Positions 1-12,867 are shown, counted from the first letter of the stretch. The stretch is 64,000 nucleotides of DNA from Paramecium sonneborni (GCA_905182985.1 CAJJDN010000001.1:500157-564156); one strand, 5' to 3'. The notes: generated by a model from the letters alone, not told the origin. Program-made: numbers and translations.

Positions 1-581
1 TACAAAGTTATCAACATCTTTTTAAAGTATAGGAATTAAAAGCATCTTGAAAAAAAAAGAACTTATCAATAATTAATCATCATATTTTCAATAAATATCA
101 GATGTTCAAAAATCAGTAAAAAGTGTTCATTTTGCTGTTGTTTTAAGTCCTAGAAATAGCATTAATAGAACTTCAGATGTTTTGAAAAAAAAAAAAATGT
201 TTTTAAGATCATATTTATGAAAATCAAAGCTGAAATAATTATTGCATATAATCTTTGTATTATTTACATGTATTTGATCATAGATATTCAAAATATTTAC
301 GAAATGAATAAAAAAATTCATTTGGTTGAAATGATTTATATCTTTATTATATTGGCAGGATTATAATTCAAAATTTTTAGATCTAAATTATAATATACAT
401 ATTTGTAAATTGTAATTTTATTCAATTAAAAGAAGAGATGAATTTTTTAAACTTCAAGTAATAAGACTTAAATCTTGTTAATTTTGTATAGAAAATGTAT
501 TTTTTCAGAATACTAAAAAAAAATGAATTTTAAACAAAACTAATAATAATTATGATAATTATATGTAACTAATAAGAACTA
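1..581. other. AT-rich stretch without a recognised gene
   Basis: Homopolymer A/T runs and short frames only. The longest frame, on the minus strand near 127-321, is Ile/Asn/Phe-rich and crosses a run of 13 A/T bases; it shows no domain and no flanking splice-consistent exons. This is probably the 3' flank of the minus-strand gene that ends at 582, plus sequence belonging to a gene outside the window. Confidence 0.5.
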
Positions 582-964
582 TCACATATTAAATGGTTTA
601 ACTTCAATTTCTTTTATTTCTATCTACTTCTCAGCTGTTGTAGTTTGACGTGAGTCTGGTGAACGAGAAAGTTTTGAATCACGCTTTATTTTTTCTACAC
701 TTCTTTAGGCATATTCTCTAAAATTGGCTTTAGACCTATTGAAAATTTAATAATTGAAAACTAATCAGGTGTTTCAAACATTCTTTATTATAATTGAAAC
801 ATAAATTTCTTGATTTCTAATCTATCATTAGATTTCTTAATTTTTGAAATAGTTTCTAATCTTTCAATAAGTTTAAGTTTCTCAAAATTTTCAAATCTTT
901 TGACAGCATTAGTATGCTTGGCAAGCTCAAAATGATTATTTTAACTAATATTTTCTTAAGACAT
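582..964 (-). CDS. Small charged helical protein, unknown function
   Basis: I do not recognise this gene. With TAA/TAG as Gln it reads from ATG (complement of 962-964) to TGA (complement of 582-584). One 26-nt intron restores the frame between TPDQ and SKANFREY, giving about 118 residues in an exact multiple of three. The first 80 residues are Lys/Glu/Leu-rich and probably helical (for example KLKLIERLETISKIKK). The tail is Ser/Arg-rich (SKLSRSPDSRQTTT), which suggests a phosphorylated, disordered end. No signal peptide or membrane segment is visible. It lies head to head with the long coiled-coil gene that starts at 1201, so the 236 bp between them must hold both promoters. Confidence 0.6.
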
Positions 965-1200
965 AATTTTTATTTACTAAATAAAATTTAACAAGTCTGA
1001 ATATGATTTTAAATAGAGTAAAATAATTAAAATGTTTGGAATAAAAGATGAAGAAATTTCTAAATTTAATAGTTTTAGAATAAAAAGAATATGATATATA
1101 TATAAAATGAGAAAGCATGACGAAGTACGATTAATTATTTATGAGTGTATATATATATATATGTATATAAAAATTATTGCAAAGATATTAATTTAATCTA

Positions 1201-4200
1201 ATGAGTGAATAATAAACACCTAATCGAGGGAGATTTTTATCACCATAATAAGGAAATTAACAATCAAGAGTTAATTCTGAGAGCCATATAGTAATTCCTA
1301 ATGATAGGATGAAGAAATCTAGTGCAGGAGGGTCAAGTGTAAGAGTAATTAATTCAGTAAACAATAATCTTAATCCTTTAGCCTCCTGTAGCGATGACTT
1401 AATCAGCAGTAGTAAATTAATTAGAGTATTTCTAAATGCCTAATGGATAAATATAGCCTATGATAACTTCAAAAGTAGTGCCAACCCTTGTTAGACCTTA
1501 ATAAAGTAATGATTAATAATATAATTGTTAGCCATTATCATTAAGCAAGATGGAGATGGATCTGACTTGGACAAAGTTAATTAACTACAAATAGAAGTAG
1601 AATAATGGAAGGCAAGATTCTTTGCTCTTTAAATAACAAGTGGTGGTTCAGGATTGGAAGAGCTAGTAATTAATGAAAATATAATTTTTAGACTGGAATG
1701 TATGAAATGAGATTAAGGATACTCTCAGATGAAAATGGCAAGTTGTTAGCATTAATTAAACAACTTATCAATGAAAACGAATAGAAAGATTTAGCAATTG
1801 CTTAGAGAGATAATAAAATTTATTAATTGGAATTAAATTAACACGAACATGATGCTTTACAAGAATTACTCAAGAGAAAATAAAATGAAAACTAAGATGT
1901 ATTATTATTTATTTGAATCTTTTAGTTAAGAGAAAAATTGTAAAATTTGGAGGAAGCCTTGATTTATGCAAGAAAATTAGAAATTGACAACTTTTAATTG
2001 TTAAGTAAAATTAAAAATCTTGAAAATGAATTGGCTATGTGGAAAGATAAATTCAAGTTATCTGAAGAAGATAGAAACAGATTATTATAAGAATTGAGAG
2101 ATTTACTTTAAAGAATGAATCAATTGAATTTAGACAGTGTTAAGAGAGGGTAATTATCTACTATGGATTTATTGGAAGATGAGAATAAGAAATTGAGAGA
2201 TTAAATTAATTAAATACTTAATGATTTAGATTAATGGAGGAAAAAGGCTTTGGCATTAGAATTATAAGTTTTTGATCTTTAGGTTCAAGTTACTGATCAA
2301 GATAATAATAATAAATTATTACTTAAAGAAATTGAAAGATTGAATTAACAACTTGCATCAAAACAATAAGAAATTGAAAGGTTAAAAAATAAGTAATATT
2401 AACTTATTATATAGTCTCTAATAAGCAGAAGATCATATAAAAGAATTATTAGGATTAAAGTCATAAATTCAGGAGAAACAAAGAGTCATTGATGAATTAA
2501 AAAGAAAAAATGATGAATAAGCCAAATAACTTTTAGAAAATGAGAAGTTGAAAAAATAATTGGATCAAGTAAGAGCTCAGAATTAAGATTTATAAAAATA
2601 AAATGGTGTGTTAAATTATTAAATTGATCAATTAAATAAAACACTTGAAAATAAATAATAAGCTTATGATAAATTGAACAATAAATTAAAATTCATTGAA
2701 AATGATAACAATACACTTAGATAATAAGTTTTGGAAATTAATGAATTATAAATTGAAAAATAAAGTTTATTATCAGATTTGTCCTCTTTAGATAAAGAAT
2801 TGAAATTAAAAGCTGAATAATTAGCTAATGTAGAAAAAGAATTATAAAATCTATAAGAAAAATTATCATAATTAAGAATTCTGGAATTAGATTTAAATAG
2901 AGCCAAATCTTAATTAGACATGAAAGATAGAGATATTGCTGAATTAAGAAATTAAATTAAGAATCTAACTGTTAAGAACTTTGAATTGGAATCAAGATTA
3001 AAAGAATTAATATCTAAAGAAACAGAGTACTTAAAAATCTTCTAACAATGTGAAACTTACAAATCATTAAATGATCAACTTAATTTATAATTGGCCTAAT
3101 TAGAAGCAGAAAATCAATAATTATAATCATAAGTTGATGGATTAGGAGAATTACAAAGTTAATTAAAAGTTTTGTAATAAAAATATGAATAGACACTTAA
3201 AATTAACTCTGATTTAAGTTCAAGAAATTCATAATTATAGCAATAATTATAAAATATTTCATAATAGAAAAATCTTACTAGTTTAAGAGATAATTAAATT
3301 AACATTGAATTATAAAGAAATAATACAATTTTAAATTAAAAGTCTTAATAGATTGAAGATTTAAGATTGAAATTAGCTAAAGCTGAATAATAAATTGATA
3401 CTTTAAATAATTAATTGTAAAATAAGCAACAAGAATTAGATAACTAGATTGTTTTGAATGCAAAATTATAAGACAGAATAAGATAATTAGAATCAGAGTT
3501 ACTTAATCTTTAGAAAACCGTATAGAATTTATAGGATTAGAATAATTCTATAAAAAATGATCATCATTTATAAATTTAAGAATTTAGAGAAGAAATACTT
3601 CGTAAATAAGAAGAAATCAAAGCTCTTTAAAAATTGGCTGATTAATACAAAGAAAAGTATTTAGAAAATGATCGTTAATTAGCTGATTTGAAAGGTCTTT
3701 AAAGAAAATTAAATGATATTACAATCTAAAAGAATTAAATGGCTGATTTAAATACAACTTATTAAGATTAAATAAGCAAATTATAAGGAGAGATTAGATC
3801 ATTGTAAATTAAAATTCAAGAAACCCATTTGTTTGAAGATTAGAATAAATAATATGAAGCAATAATTGAGAAATTAAAGGCAGAAAATACATTAAAGAGC
3901 AAAGAAATTACAGAACTCAACATTTAATTACCAACATATATGTAATAGGTTTCTGATTTGGAGAAAAAATTATTGAGAACAGATTAATAATATTAAATCT
4001 ATAAGAATGAAGTAGAAAGATTGAGATAAGAGAAACAAAACTTAATAAAAGAGATTGAAGAACTTAAGAGAAAGAACAATAACTTAGAATAGAAAGTGAA
4101 TTAATTAAGTTATTTACAAGAATTGATTCCTCAATTAGAATAAAAAGCTAATAAATTATAAAATTAAGTAGATAAATTATCGAAATAAAATTTAGACTAT

Positions 4201-6120
4201 AATGATTAAATAAATCTTTAAAATGAATAATTAAGTTAATAAGAGTTATAAATAAGAACCTTATTTTAGGTAAAATCAAATTTATAATAATTGGAATCAA
4301 ATTATACTTTGGTAGTTTAACAATTAAATGATTAGAGAATTTAAAATACTAAATTAGAGTAAGCATATTTAGATGAATAATAAAAACATTAAAAGACTGC
4401 TGATGAATTAAAGAAGTTGACAAAAGAGTTAGATCAATCAAGAAATAAGATTGAATAATAAGCTAAGTTAATAAAAGAATTGGAAGGAAAAATAATAAAG
4501 GATAGAATATTAGAATAAGAATTAAAAGAAGCAATAGGTTTCAACCTTACTTTGGATACAAAGCTTAATCAAGTAAGATAGGAAAATGAGAGTTTGAAAA
4601 ATGAAATTGCCTAATTGAGAGATGAGTTAGAATAATGGAAGGCTAAATATTTATAGAAAGATAATGAAGTTAAGACATTATAAGTTTATAAAGCAGAAGC
4701 AATATAGATGAGATTAATAAATGATGAATTAACAGATAATTTTAATTAATTAACAAAATAATTGAAAGCAATAACTTTAGAGAAATAAATGATGGAAGAG
4801 GAGTTATAGCATGAAATAGCAGATTTGAGATAGAAGATTGCAGAATTAGAATAATTAGTAGCTTAAATTGAGCCATTACAAGCTTAAGTTAGTGATTTGT
4901 AATAGTTGATGAATAAATTGTAAGTAGAGAATAAACAATTAACTAAAAAATTAGGAGAAGCTTAGACTAAAGTGAAAGAGTTGGAAGGTTAAATTGAGTC
5001 ATATTAAGTAATGGAGAAAGACTATAATAATTTATAAGCTAATTATGCTGAAAAGTATGATATATTTTTTATTAAAAAATAGATCTTAAGATTTAAGAAT
5101 GACTAAGGAAGATTTAGACAAGACTACATTATAATTGGATAAAGTAACAAAAGAGAAAGAGAATTTGGATATGAGAATAGCAATGTTGGCTGCTGAAATT
5201 GAGAGATAAAAACATTTAAATAAAAATAAATAAGAAAAAATAGATGAATTAACAAATTAAAATACAGATGTATTATTAAATTACAATTAAAATAGTTATC
5301 AAATGTTGTAGCATAACTAGAACCATTAGATCCAGAAAATACAAGATTGTCAGAATAAATATAAGAAATGAAAAAGAAGGCAGATTAAGATTAATTAGAT
5401 TTAATGAAGAAGGATGATTAAATAAATAAGTTAAATAATGAAGTTTATGGATTATAAAATAAAGTAGCATTACTTGGACCAGAAATAGAGAGAGCTAAAC
5501 TTAAATACAATGGAGCTTAAAATACAATCAAGGAGTTAGAAGAGAAATTATAAGATTATGAACACTTATAATAGGAGTTAGGAACATTAGAAAATGCATT
5601 AAATTAGGTTGAAGAAAAAGCACAAAATTTAGAGAAAGAAAATAATACACTTCATTAAACATTAACTGCAAAGTCTGATGAATTAAATTAAGCAAAAGCT
5701 AGGTAAATTATAAAATAAAATTTAGTGTAAACGATCTATAAAACTAATTGAATTTATTGAATGAACAATTGATAAATTAATAATAATTAGAGAATGAGTT
5801 ATAATAGAGAGATCATGAGAACTCATAATTGAAAGAAAAGATTCAACAATTATAATAATAGGTTGAATAATTAGAATAGATTAAGGTAATAAATATTATG
5901 ATAAAATTAGTATGATAATGAAGGTAAGATAGCTATGTTGGCTACACAAATAGAAGCCTTGAAATATAAATATTAAGTAGCTGAAAATAAGTTAAAAGAA
6001 TAAGAAGAATTGATTGGATAATTAAATGAGGATTTAGATAACTTTGATAAACACATATAAGAATTGGAAGGAGAAAATTTAGATTTAAAGGCTAGATTGC
6101 AACCAGTTAGAGCTTATTGA
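1201..6120 (+). CDS. Giant coiled-coil protein, about 1561 residues
   Basis: Function not known; probably a structural or scaffold protein of the cytoskeleton or cortex. The first 60 or so residues are Ser/Asn/Gln-rich (MSEQQTPNRGRFLSPQQG). Nearly all the rest is uninterrupted heptad-like coiled coil rich in Leu, Glu, Gln and Lys, without transmembrane segments or catalytic motifs. Nine introns of 22-31 nt were identified (starts near 1430, 1507, 1672, 1891, 2393, 5059, 5269, 5702 and 5885). Removing them leaves exactly 1562 codons. In the last third a phrase recurs in variant form, AMLAAEIERQK, ALLGPEIERAK and AMLATQIEALK, as if a longer unit had been repeated. Long coiled-coil families (SMC, golgins, basal-body proteins) cannot be told apart by eye, and no SMC ATPase heads are present. 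Confidence 0.85.
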
Positions 6121-6161
6121 TATATTGATAAATATAAATAAAAAATAAAATAAATTAACAT

Positions 6162-6940
6162 ATGTGTTCTAATATTACATTAAGAGTATTCTTATTTTTG
6201 ATAGGGATGGGTTTATGTGATTAATGTATATGGACAGATGAAACAGGATATACATATAACCTAAAATAATTAGATAAAGATGGAGGATGGTAATTGAAGG
6301 ATGAAACAAGTGGTATGGGAATGTTTAGTATGGTTTACATATTTAATTTTTGCGATTTCAAACCTATAAAATGTCATGATAGATAGGTTGGTGCAATAGA
6401 AGCATTGGCAGTTATGGGATAAATAACTGAAAATTGCGATGTTGCTGGTTTGGTGGAAACATAAACATTTGATCATTTGGATTAACGAGATTTAGAAAAA
6501 GGAATTGTAGTTAAATATACTTAAGGAGATTTATGTATGGATCCTAAACAACCTACAGGAGTAATGTAACCAAGATAAGCACATTTCTTTATTGAATGTG
6601 GAGTTGATGATGCTACTTTTACAGTTTTACCAGATAATGAATGTATAGATTAGTTCAAAATTCGTCATCATGTTGGTTGTAGAAATGCAAGTATCCATAC
6701 CATATTAATAATTTAGGTTCACATGGGTTTCTTAAATTCATTTTTCTTATATGTTTATATTTTGGAGGACGGTTTATTTATAATCGTAAGAAATTACAAC
6801 TTGAGGGAGAGGAAGCCATTCCACATATTTAATTAATTAAAACTCTCATCCCTCAAATTAGAGCTGTCTTTCATTTTGGTGTAGATAAATTGTAATCTCA
6901 AGTCTAGAGGTTTAGACATGGTGGTTATGATAGTATATGA
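6162..6940 (+). CDS. MRH-domain type I membrane protein (mannose-6-phosphate-receptor-like)
   Basis: The protein has about 250 residues. A signal peptide (hydrophobic core LRVFLFLIGMGL) is followed by a luminal domain of about 150 residues with regularly spaced cysteines. These fit the mannose-6-phosphate receptor homology fold: FNFCDF, CHDRQVGA, ENCDVAG, YTQGDLCM, FFIECG and HHVGC. A single membrane helix follows (GFLKFIFLICLYFGG), then a cytosolic tail of about 65 residues. One 26-nt intron lies just before the helix. The family (CD-MPR, Atg27) sorts glycoproteins between Golgi and endosome-lysosome compartments. I infer a sorting role here; binding of the sugar ligand is not shown. It begins 42 bp after the coiled-coil gene and ends 25 bp before the hydrolase gene, typical compact ciliate spacing. 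Confidence 0.8.
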
Positions 6941-6964
6941 ATAAATTAATTAATTAAAATATCT

Positions 6965-7921
6965 ATGTACAGATTTCAACAACTTTGGAAATTCAGTACA
7001 CTCTAATTCCACAAAGGAGTTAGTGAATATTAGAATGTTTCCTAGAATGTAGTCTTAAGAGGAGTAACTCTCAAAGGCAGATATAATGATTTACCAAATC
7101 TCCTGTTCTTCCCTGAAGCCTGTGATCCTGTTGAAAATTGGATCCCATTCTTCAGTGACCCTAATAATTAGGTTATATAGAGTCTTAATTCAATAGATTC
7201 TTGATTATAGAAATGTGCATATTTTGAGCCCGAGAAATTTTGGTACATCTGATAAGCATTTCTCATTTGATGTTGAAGATTTAGCTAATGATGTTGTTAG
7301 ATATATGTATTATAACAAAATTACTATGGCAACATTGGCTGGACATGGATTTGGAGCAAAGGTTGCTTTAGCTGCTGGATGTTATCATCCTGAAAGAACA
7401 ACAGGTGTGTTTTGTATTGACTACTCACCTATGGATTAAAGATATCATGAAGCATTTACAGAATTCAGAGGCTTTATTAAAAAATTATCAGAAATTAATA
7501 CTAAAGAAATGACAAAGTCATAAATTGAATCATTTCTCAAAGAAAATATTGAGGTTAAATTATTACACAATATTTCTTTTAGTGTGTTAAGTGGAGATCA
7601 ATTTTTAGTGACAATCTTGTTAAATTACCCTCAGGATAATGGGATTGGAAGTTTGCACTTAAATTCCTTCATGAAAATGTTTCCTTTAATAAAGCTGACT
7701 CTCTTGCTTTCTGGCCAGTTAAAGCCGGTCTCTACACAGGCAGAGCTCATTTTGCATTCCCTGAGTTCTCAAGATGGGTTCATTTAGGCACAAATACATT
7801 GCCTATGTTGAAAGTCTGTCCATAAGTAAGAGGTTTCGGACATGATGTTCATTCTGTCCAAGGAGATAATAACACCTTAAGTAATTATTTACTATAATTA
7901 TCAAGATCATTGGATTTATGA
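6965..7921 (+). CDS. Alpha/beta-hydrolase, ABHD11-like, nucleophile Ser replaced by Gly
   Basis: The protein has 300 residues, with introns of 25 and 29 nt. It resembles mitochondrial ABHD11/YbfF-type hydrolases: an oxyanion-side strand (NLLFFPEACDPVENW), the segment HILSPRNFGTSD, the nucleophile elbow, a WDWKFAL cap motif resembling the family's HWRFNL, and a C-terminal GFGHDVHS that can supply the catalytic histidine. The elbow reads AGHGFGAKVAL. In active relatives this is GHSMGG, so the serine codon position (7347-7349, GGA) encodes Gly. Classical serine-hydrolase chemistry should therefore be lost. The protein may be a pseudoenzyme with a binding or chaperone role, or the base may be an assembly error. 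The N-terminus (MYRFQQLWKFST) could be a mitochondrial presequence. Confidence 0.8.
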
Positions 7922-7995
7922 ATTCTAGAATTAATCTTTTGTATTTGCTAGTAGATTCACTAAGTAATTTACATTTCTATTTTAGATTCTTATCT

Positions 7996-8178
7996 ATGTA
8001 TGATGGTGTTCATCTTTTACTTAAAGATAGAACTGAAGTAGGAAAGGAATTTGTTCCATCTATCATTTATTCTAAAAAGGATCCCAATCATGTTTATTCT
8101 GATTATTCTCCTGCTCATTATTATCATAATTGGAGATTTAATAATGTTTACAAAAATTTAGATGTTCAAAATAAATGA
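7996..8178 (+). CDS. Small protein of unknown function, about 60 residues
   Basis: The start was chosen at MYDGVHLLLKDRTEVGKEF, 75 bp after the hydrolase stop. The same frame is open back to an ATG at 7918 that overlaps the hydrolase stop, but those extra residues are Leu/Phe/Asn-rich and look like AT-rich leader. The sequence is Tyr/His/Asp/Lys-rich (YSDYSPAHYYHNWRFNN) and has an amino-acid composition like real coding sequence, with TGA as stop. No domain is recognised. Small mitochondrial complex subunits often look like this, but that is only a guess. It could also be a missed 3' exon of something larger. Confidence 0.45.
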   Translation: MYDGVHLLLKDRTEVGKEFVPSIIYSKKDPNHVYSDYSPAHYYHNWRFNNVYKNLDVQNK

Positions 8179-8798
8179 TATTATACCATACAATATTAAA
8201 TACAATCTATATTAATTATTTAATTAATTATTACTCCTTTTTCATTTTATTCAGTTCAACTTTACAAAAAATATATAAATATTTATAAATCTTCATAATA
8301 AATTAAAAAATTGATTATCAACTTAAAATTTACTGACTCTCTTTTTACAATTAAATATTCATCTAAAAATATTATCAAAAATCAATATCTGGTATATTAA
8401 AAGTTATTGTTTATATAGATATTTCTAGAGTTCCTCTTTTTACTTTAGAATTTCTAAAGCTGAACAAAAAAGCAGTTTGAAATAATCAAGATTCTTAGAT
8501 ATTTAAACAAGAGTGATACTATGTTTATAGGGATATTTTAAATATTTAATAGAAAAATTCTAATAAATGCATAAATTAAATTATTTTTTATTTATACTTA
8601 TTTATAAAATCTCTGATTGGAAAGTGTTGAATTGTGCAATTTAAATATACTTACAATATTTTTGAAGTATTTCACTATTTCAAGAAATTCTAATGATTTA
8701 ATATAAGTAAGCAATCTAAAAAATAATAATAAATATTAATAAAAATATATTATTATAAAGTCATGCAAAATTACAAAAATTGAAAATTATATTAATTA
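8179..8798. other. Intergenic stretch, no gene seen
   Basis: AT-rich sequence with TGA codons scattered through all frames. I found no exon pair that could be joined with a 20-35-nt intron. It probably contains the 3' end of the upstream transcript and the promoter of the gene at 8799. Confidence 0.5.
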
Positions 8799-9682
8799 AT
8801 GGATTCAAGCAATTCTTAAGATGATTCATATTAAAAAGTAAATAAAATTGTGAATTAAGGATTCACTACTCGATTTGATTTTATAACAAAAAAAACCAGC
8901 TTGTTATGAAAATGAAAAAATATCAATAGATTTTTCTAATTCAATTATGAGTATGGGTATGTACAAGAAACCGAAATAAATTTACATTCAAAATACTCAT
9001 CACACAAAAGAAATTCATATATCTATGATTAAAGGTAAAACAACTAATTTATTTAAGAGATTAAAGATCAATAAGTCTTTTAAGTAAAATAGATCTCTTA
9101 AAACAAGAGTAAAATTAAAAAAAAATGTCATTAAATCGTTTGAATTAAAGAGATGATTAATAAATTGAAGCAAGAGTGTAAAGGATAATCAACACAGTGA
9201 GAAGAAAAAGTTGCCTTTGTTCTAATTGTGGTTAATAAGGTGAGTTTGAGAAACGGTCAAATACATTTTAAGTAAGAACTTAGCATCAAATAAATTCAGA
9301 ATTGAGAATAATGAAATACAATACAAGAAATTAAATCAAATAGTAATCTCTAATAAGAATGCATAAAATATAATAATTATAAAGCAAAAAATATCATATG
9401 TCAAGTTTATCAACTCAAATGGAGAATCCAATTTAATATAATTAAACACCTGTTTTGGTTGTACCTACATTAGTTGATTTTAAGATAGATTTTAAAAAGA
9501 GGATGACTCCTAAACCAGTTATTTTAAAGTAATTTCTTCCTACATAGAAAAATTATTTTGTAAATCATTATCATATAACTACAAGAAGTAAAATAAATAA
9601 TATCCCTATATAAAAAACTCTTCCTTCACTGTAAGCATTTACTTAAAGCAGGAAACACTTTGTTTAAAATAAATTTGATTGA
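8799..9682 (+). CDS. Basic protein of unknown function, 277 residues
   Basis: Not recognised. Two introns (27 nt near 8911 and 23 nt near 9034) are needed; with them the frame is exactly 278 codons from ATG 8799 to TGA 9680-9682. The N-terminal part is acidic/Ser-rich (MDSSNSQDDSYQK). The centre carries RVQRIINTVRRKS followed by CLCSNCGQQGEF, whose CxCxxC cluster might bind a metal but is too short to name. The C-terminal 120 residues are basic, Gln/Asn-rich and probably disordered (ITTRSKINNIPIQKTLPSL). Without the second intron the locus looks like two overlapping genes; the splice-restored single frame is the better model. Confidence 0.65.
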
Positions 9683-9847
9683 CAATTTAATTTGAATAAT
9701 TTGTAATTTATAAAGAATTATAATATATATTGTTTGTAGAGGATTTAAGAGTCATATAAATAATAAATAATTTCCTCGTTTTTGTTATTTATATAAATTA
9801 TTAGGAAATGGATATTTTTTTATAATTTTACTATCATTATAAAATAA

Positions 9848-11034
9848 ATGAGTTAAAATACAAGAACTAGGTATTTATATATTTAATGAAAATATAGAGC
9901 TAATAGTCAATAAAGCAAGATATCTAAAAAAAGCATTAGAAAATATAGTTCTGATTACTATGACTCAGAGGCATCAGACTCAGAACCTATGATTAAGAAG
10001 AGAGTGGTAAAAATATGGACACCAGAGGAAGATGAGATGCTTTAAGAGTTTTATGAGAAATTTAATGGAAATTGGACACTTGTAGCATAGTCAATACCAG
10101 GAAGAAATTAATCACAATGTTCGTAAAGATGGAAAAGAATAAATCCTAATAGAGTATAATAAGAAATATAAAAAGATCAAAATGAGAAAGCAATGGACAG
10201 AGGAAGAAGATAGACAAGTTTTACGTTTGATTTAAAAATTTGGAAAGAATTGGAAGAGAATAGAAAATGAAATGAATGGGAGAACTGGAAAACAAATAAG
10301 AGAAAGATTCATAAATAAATTAGATAAAACAATAAATCATGATCCATATGATGAGAAAGAAGATGAATAGATTTACTAATTGTATATAAGTTTGGGTCCA
10401 AGATGGAGTGAAATATCAAAAAAGTTAAAAGGAAGACCAGTAATCATTTAAACAAATATGAAAGGAAAATTCTGTAAAGAACAGATTTTATTCACATATA
10501 AAGAAGGAGTATAATATATAGACAAGAGAATCTGATTCAGATGGTAAGGAGATTACTCCTGAATAGTAACATGTTAAATCTGATTTGATAGGAAAAGATT
10601 ATTGTAGAGATTAAAGTGACGATAGAAAATTAGATACAATATAAAGTTAATTTGAACAAGAGAACTCTATTAACAATATTTAATAGTACAACGTTCACAT
10701 ATAAACCCAATATAATGGTCTTGGTAAAGGAGGTATATGATTTATGCAAAATTACATAGACTCTCTAAATTCTAATGGAGATTTCATGTAATTTGCACAT
10801 TAGATGAGTTTAGAATAAAAGCAATTATATGGAATTGATATTTCATAACCAGGACCCTATATTTTTTAGGATGTCTAACTTCCTTTTTAAGATCTATTAG
10901 AAGAATAAGGAGAATAAATTTTAATAAAGAAAGCATCATCAACAACCCCATATTTAAGAACAGATAGCAATATTATTAATTAGGATATATAATTACAAAA
11001 TTAATTTAATAAAATGAGTATGGAATAAGAATGA
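9848..11034 (+). CDS. Three-repeat Myb DNA-binding protein (R1R2R3)
   Basis: The protein has 361 residues and four introns (27, 22, 25 and 27 nt). After a basic/acidic N-terminus (to about residue 50) come three SANT/Myb helix-turn-helix repeats. The first is IWTPEEDEMLQEFYEKFNG...GRNQSQCSQRW, the second QWTEEEDRQVLRLIQKFGKNW...RTGKQIRERF, and the third YDEKEDEQIYQLYISLGPRW...RPENSVKNRF. The tryptophans and the third-helix motifs that read the DNA major groove are present; the first tryptophan of repeat 3 is replaced by Tyr, as is common. The last 170 residues are Gln/Asp/Ser-rich and probably a regulatory or activation tail. In other eukaryotes 3R-Myb proteins control cell-cycle genes; I infer a nuclear transcription factor. 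A second Myb gene lies at 49.1 kb. Confidence 0.9.
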
Positions 11035-11053
11035 TAAATAAATATATATTAAT

Positions 11054-12867
11054 TCAATTATCATCATCTACATCAAGATCATCATCATCTTATTATATTT
11101 CAGGTAGTTTATTATATTATTCTATAAGAGGAGTATAGAAAATCAATTCAAAATTATTTTTGAATTCCCCTAAAGGTTTTTTCTTTGTAGGAGGAGGATA
11201 CATAGGATCTATTGCAATTCTAATAGTATTTTCAACCATATGATTTATCAATCTAGAAAGTAAAGGACAACATGTTTCAAGACATGGATTAGTATTTACT
11301 TCTATAAGCCATGGTTTAAAATCACTGTCAATCATAAAGTCTAATCCAAATAATTCAAAAGTGTAGAAATGTCTATTTGGATCTAAATGCTAATAAGAAG
11401 CTTTGACAATATCTGTGCTTAAACTCTTCAATTGTTCTATCGTATTGTTAAAATTCAAATTATAAATTTCTTATACATATTTTGAAAAATCATTAAAGGA
11501 TACCTTAATTTATTTAATTATATATTTACTTTATTCCCTGTTTCATATTTCCCATAATTCTTACTGTATTTTTAAACAGCATCATTAGTTAAATGTGTAT
11601 ATTTACAATCTGTATCATCCAGATTAAATTCTTTGCAACTTGTTCTTATGTATCCTTCCTAATACCAATAAGCTTTAAATTAGTGATTTATACATGTTAT
11701 TAACATAAAACATCTTATATCGAATTTTCTTTTATTGTATAATAATGGTTTATTTATATATTATTAAACAATAAATGTTTTCTTTACACCATTTTAATGC
11801 AATTCCCGATAAGAAACTAACCTTTTAACTTAAGAAATTGAATTAGCTACTTCTATACCATTTCCTCTATTTGATTATTCTCCTGGTTTTACTATCCATA
11901 CATTTATGTTATTCTTTCTTGCATATTCTTCGAATTATTAATATACAGGATCCTTTATTCCATCTTATATATGAAATGTTAAAGGTATGAATTTAAATGG
12001 ATCTAATCCTATTGATTGATAATATGATTTCATATTATAATATAAAGCTTTTTTATTTGATATTTAGAAATTCCCTTCTAAATGATTATGCACTCTTAAA
12101 ATATTACTAGAAACGAAATTAGTATACTTTTCATCTTCCAATTTAAGTTTAAATCTATCAAATACTTATTTTTTCTATCCTTTTGTAAATGTTGATTAAT
12201 TCCCTGTTAAAGTTATTAGATCCTTATAAAACCCTTATTTTCGTAATTAAGTCCAATAAAGATTCACATCAGTCTAAGGTGTATCAAGTAAAACCCACCA
12301 AGATCTACATTTTATTAATTGTCTTACAAGCTAACCATTATTTCCTTTTGTGATAAATGCCTTATATACTATTTTCTCCTAAGGAATTATCATTAATAAA
12401 TTTGAGAAACTTACTATTGTAGCAAAATCACAAGCATTTTCAAACATATTTTACTCTTCTTATTTATAAGGAACAGTCTTTTTTATAGCAAATTTATTTC
12501 TTATTGTATCAGTTTTTCTTTTTTCAAGGGATTAAGGCTCAGCAGTTTCAGTAAAACTTTTTCTTCCATAAACCCTTGTTTCGCTATATTTTCTTATTGA
12601 TATTTCTTTCTTTGAAGATGTAATTAATTCAGCTTTTGGAGGATAAATCAAAACTGAAGGTAGATTTTTTTAAGTACTAGTTTAAAGAATCTAATTATGT
12701 TTAGAAAAGGATTCTTATTGCTTTATAAGATCTACTAACTATTGAAATCCTTTTAATTTTATTATGTTTAACTTAGGTTAAAACAGTCTTGGCTAATTAA
12801 AATTTACCTCCTAAAATCTTGTACTCCCCTTAATGACTAATTTATCAAATTCATTATTGTTATTCAT
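11054..12867 (-). CDS. Tubulin-tyrosine-ligase-like (TTLL) enzyme
   Basis: The protein has 595 residues and one 26-nt intron. The C-terminal 400 residues form a TTL-type ATP-grasp domain: WWVLLDTP, the ATP-lysine motif VWIVKPGEQSNRGNGIEV, VQQYINKPLLYNKRKFDIRC, then KYTHLTNDAVQKYSKNYG, GLDFMIDSDFKPWLIEVN and NTNPCLETCCPLL with the metal-binding Glu and Asn. The first 190 residues are Lys/Ser/Gln-rich and probably disordered; the very C-terminus is acidic (QQDDDDLDVDDDN). Enzymes of this class add Glu or Gly chains to tubulin and other proteins on cilia and cortical microtubules. Which amino acid is added cannot be decided by eye. It is convergent with the Myb gene, with 19 bp between the stops. 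Confidence 0.9.

Noticed and set aside
9121..9682. A separate gene starting MSLNRLNQRDDQ
   Set aside because: A 23-nt intron near 9034 joins it in frame to the upstream exon, so one gene 8799-9682 is the better model.
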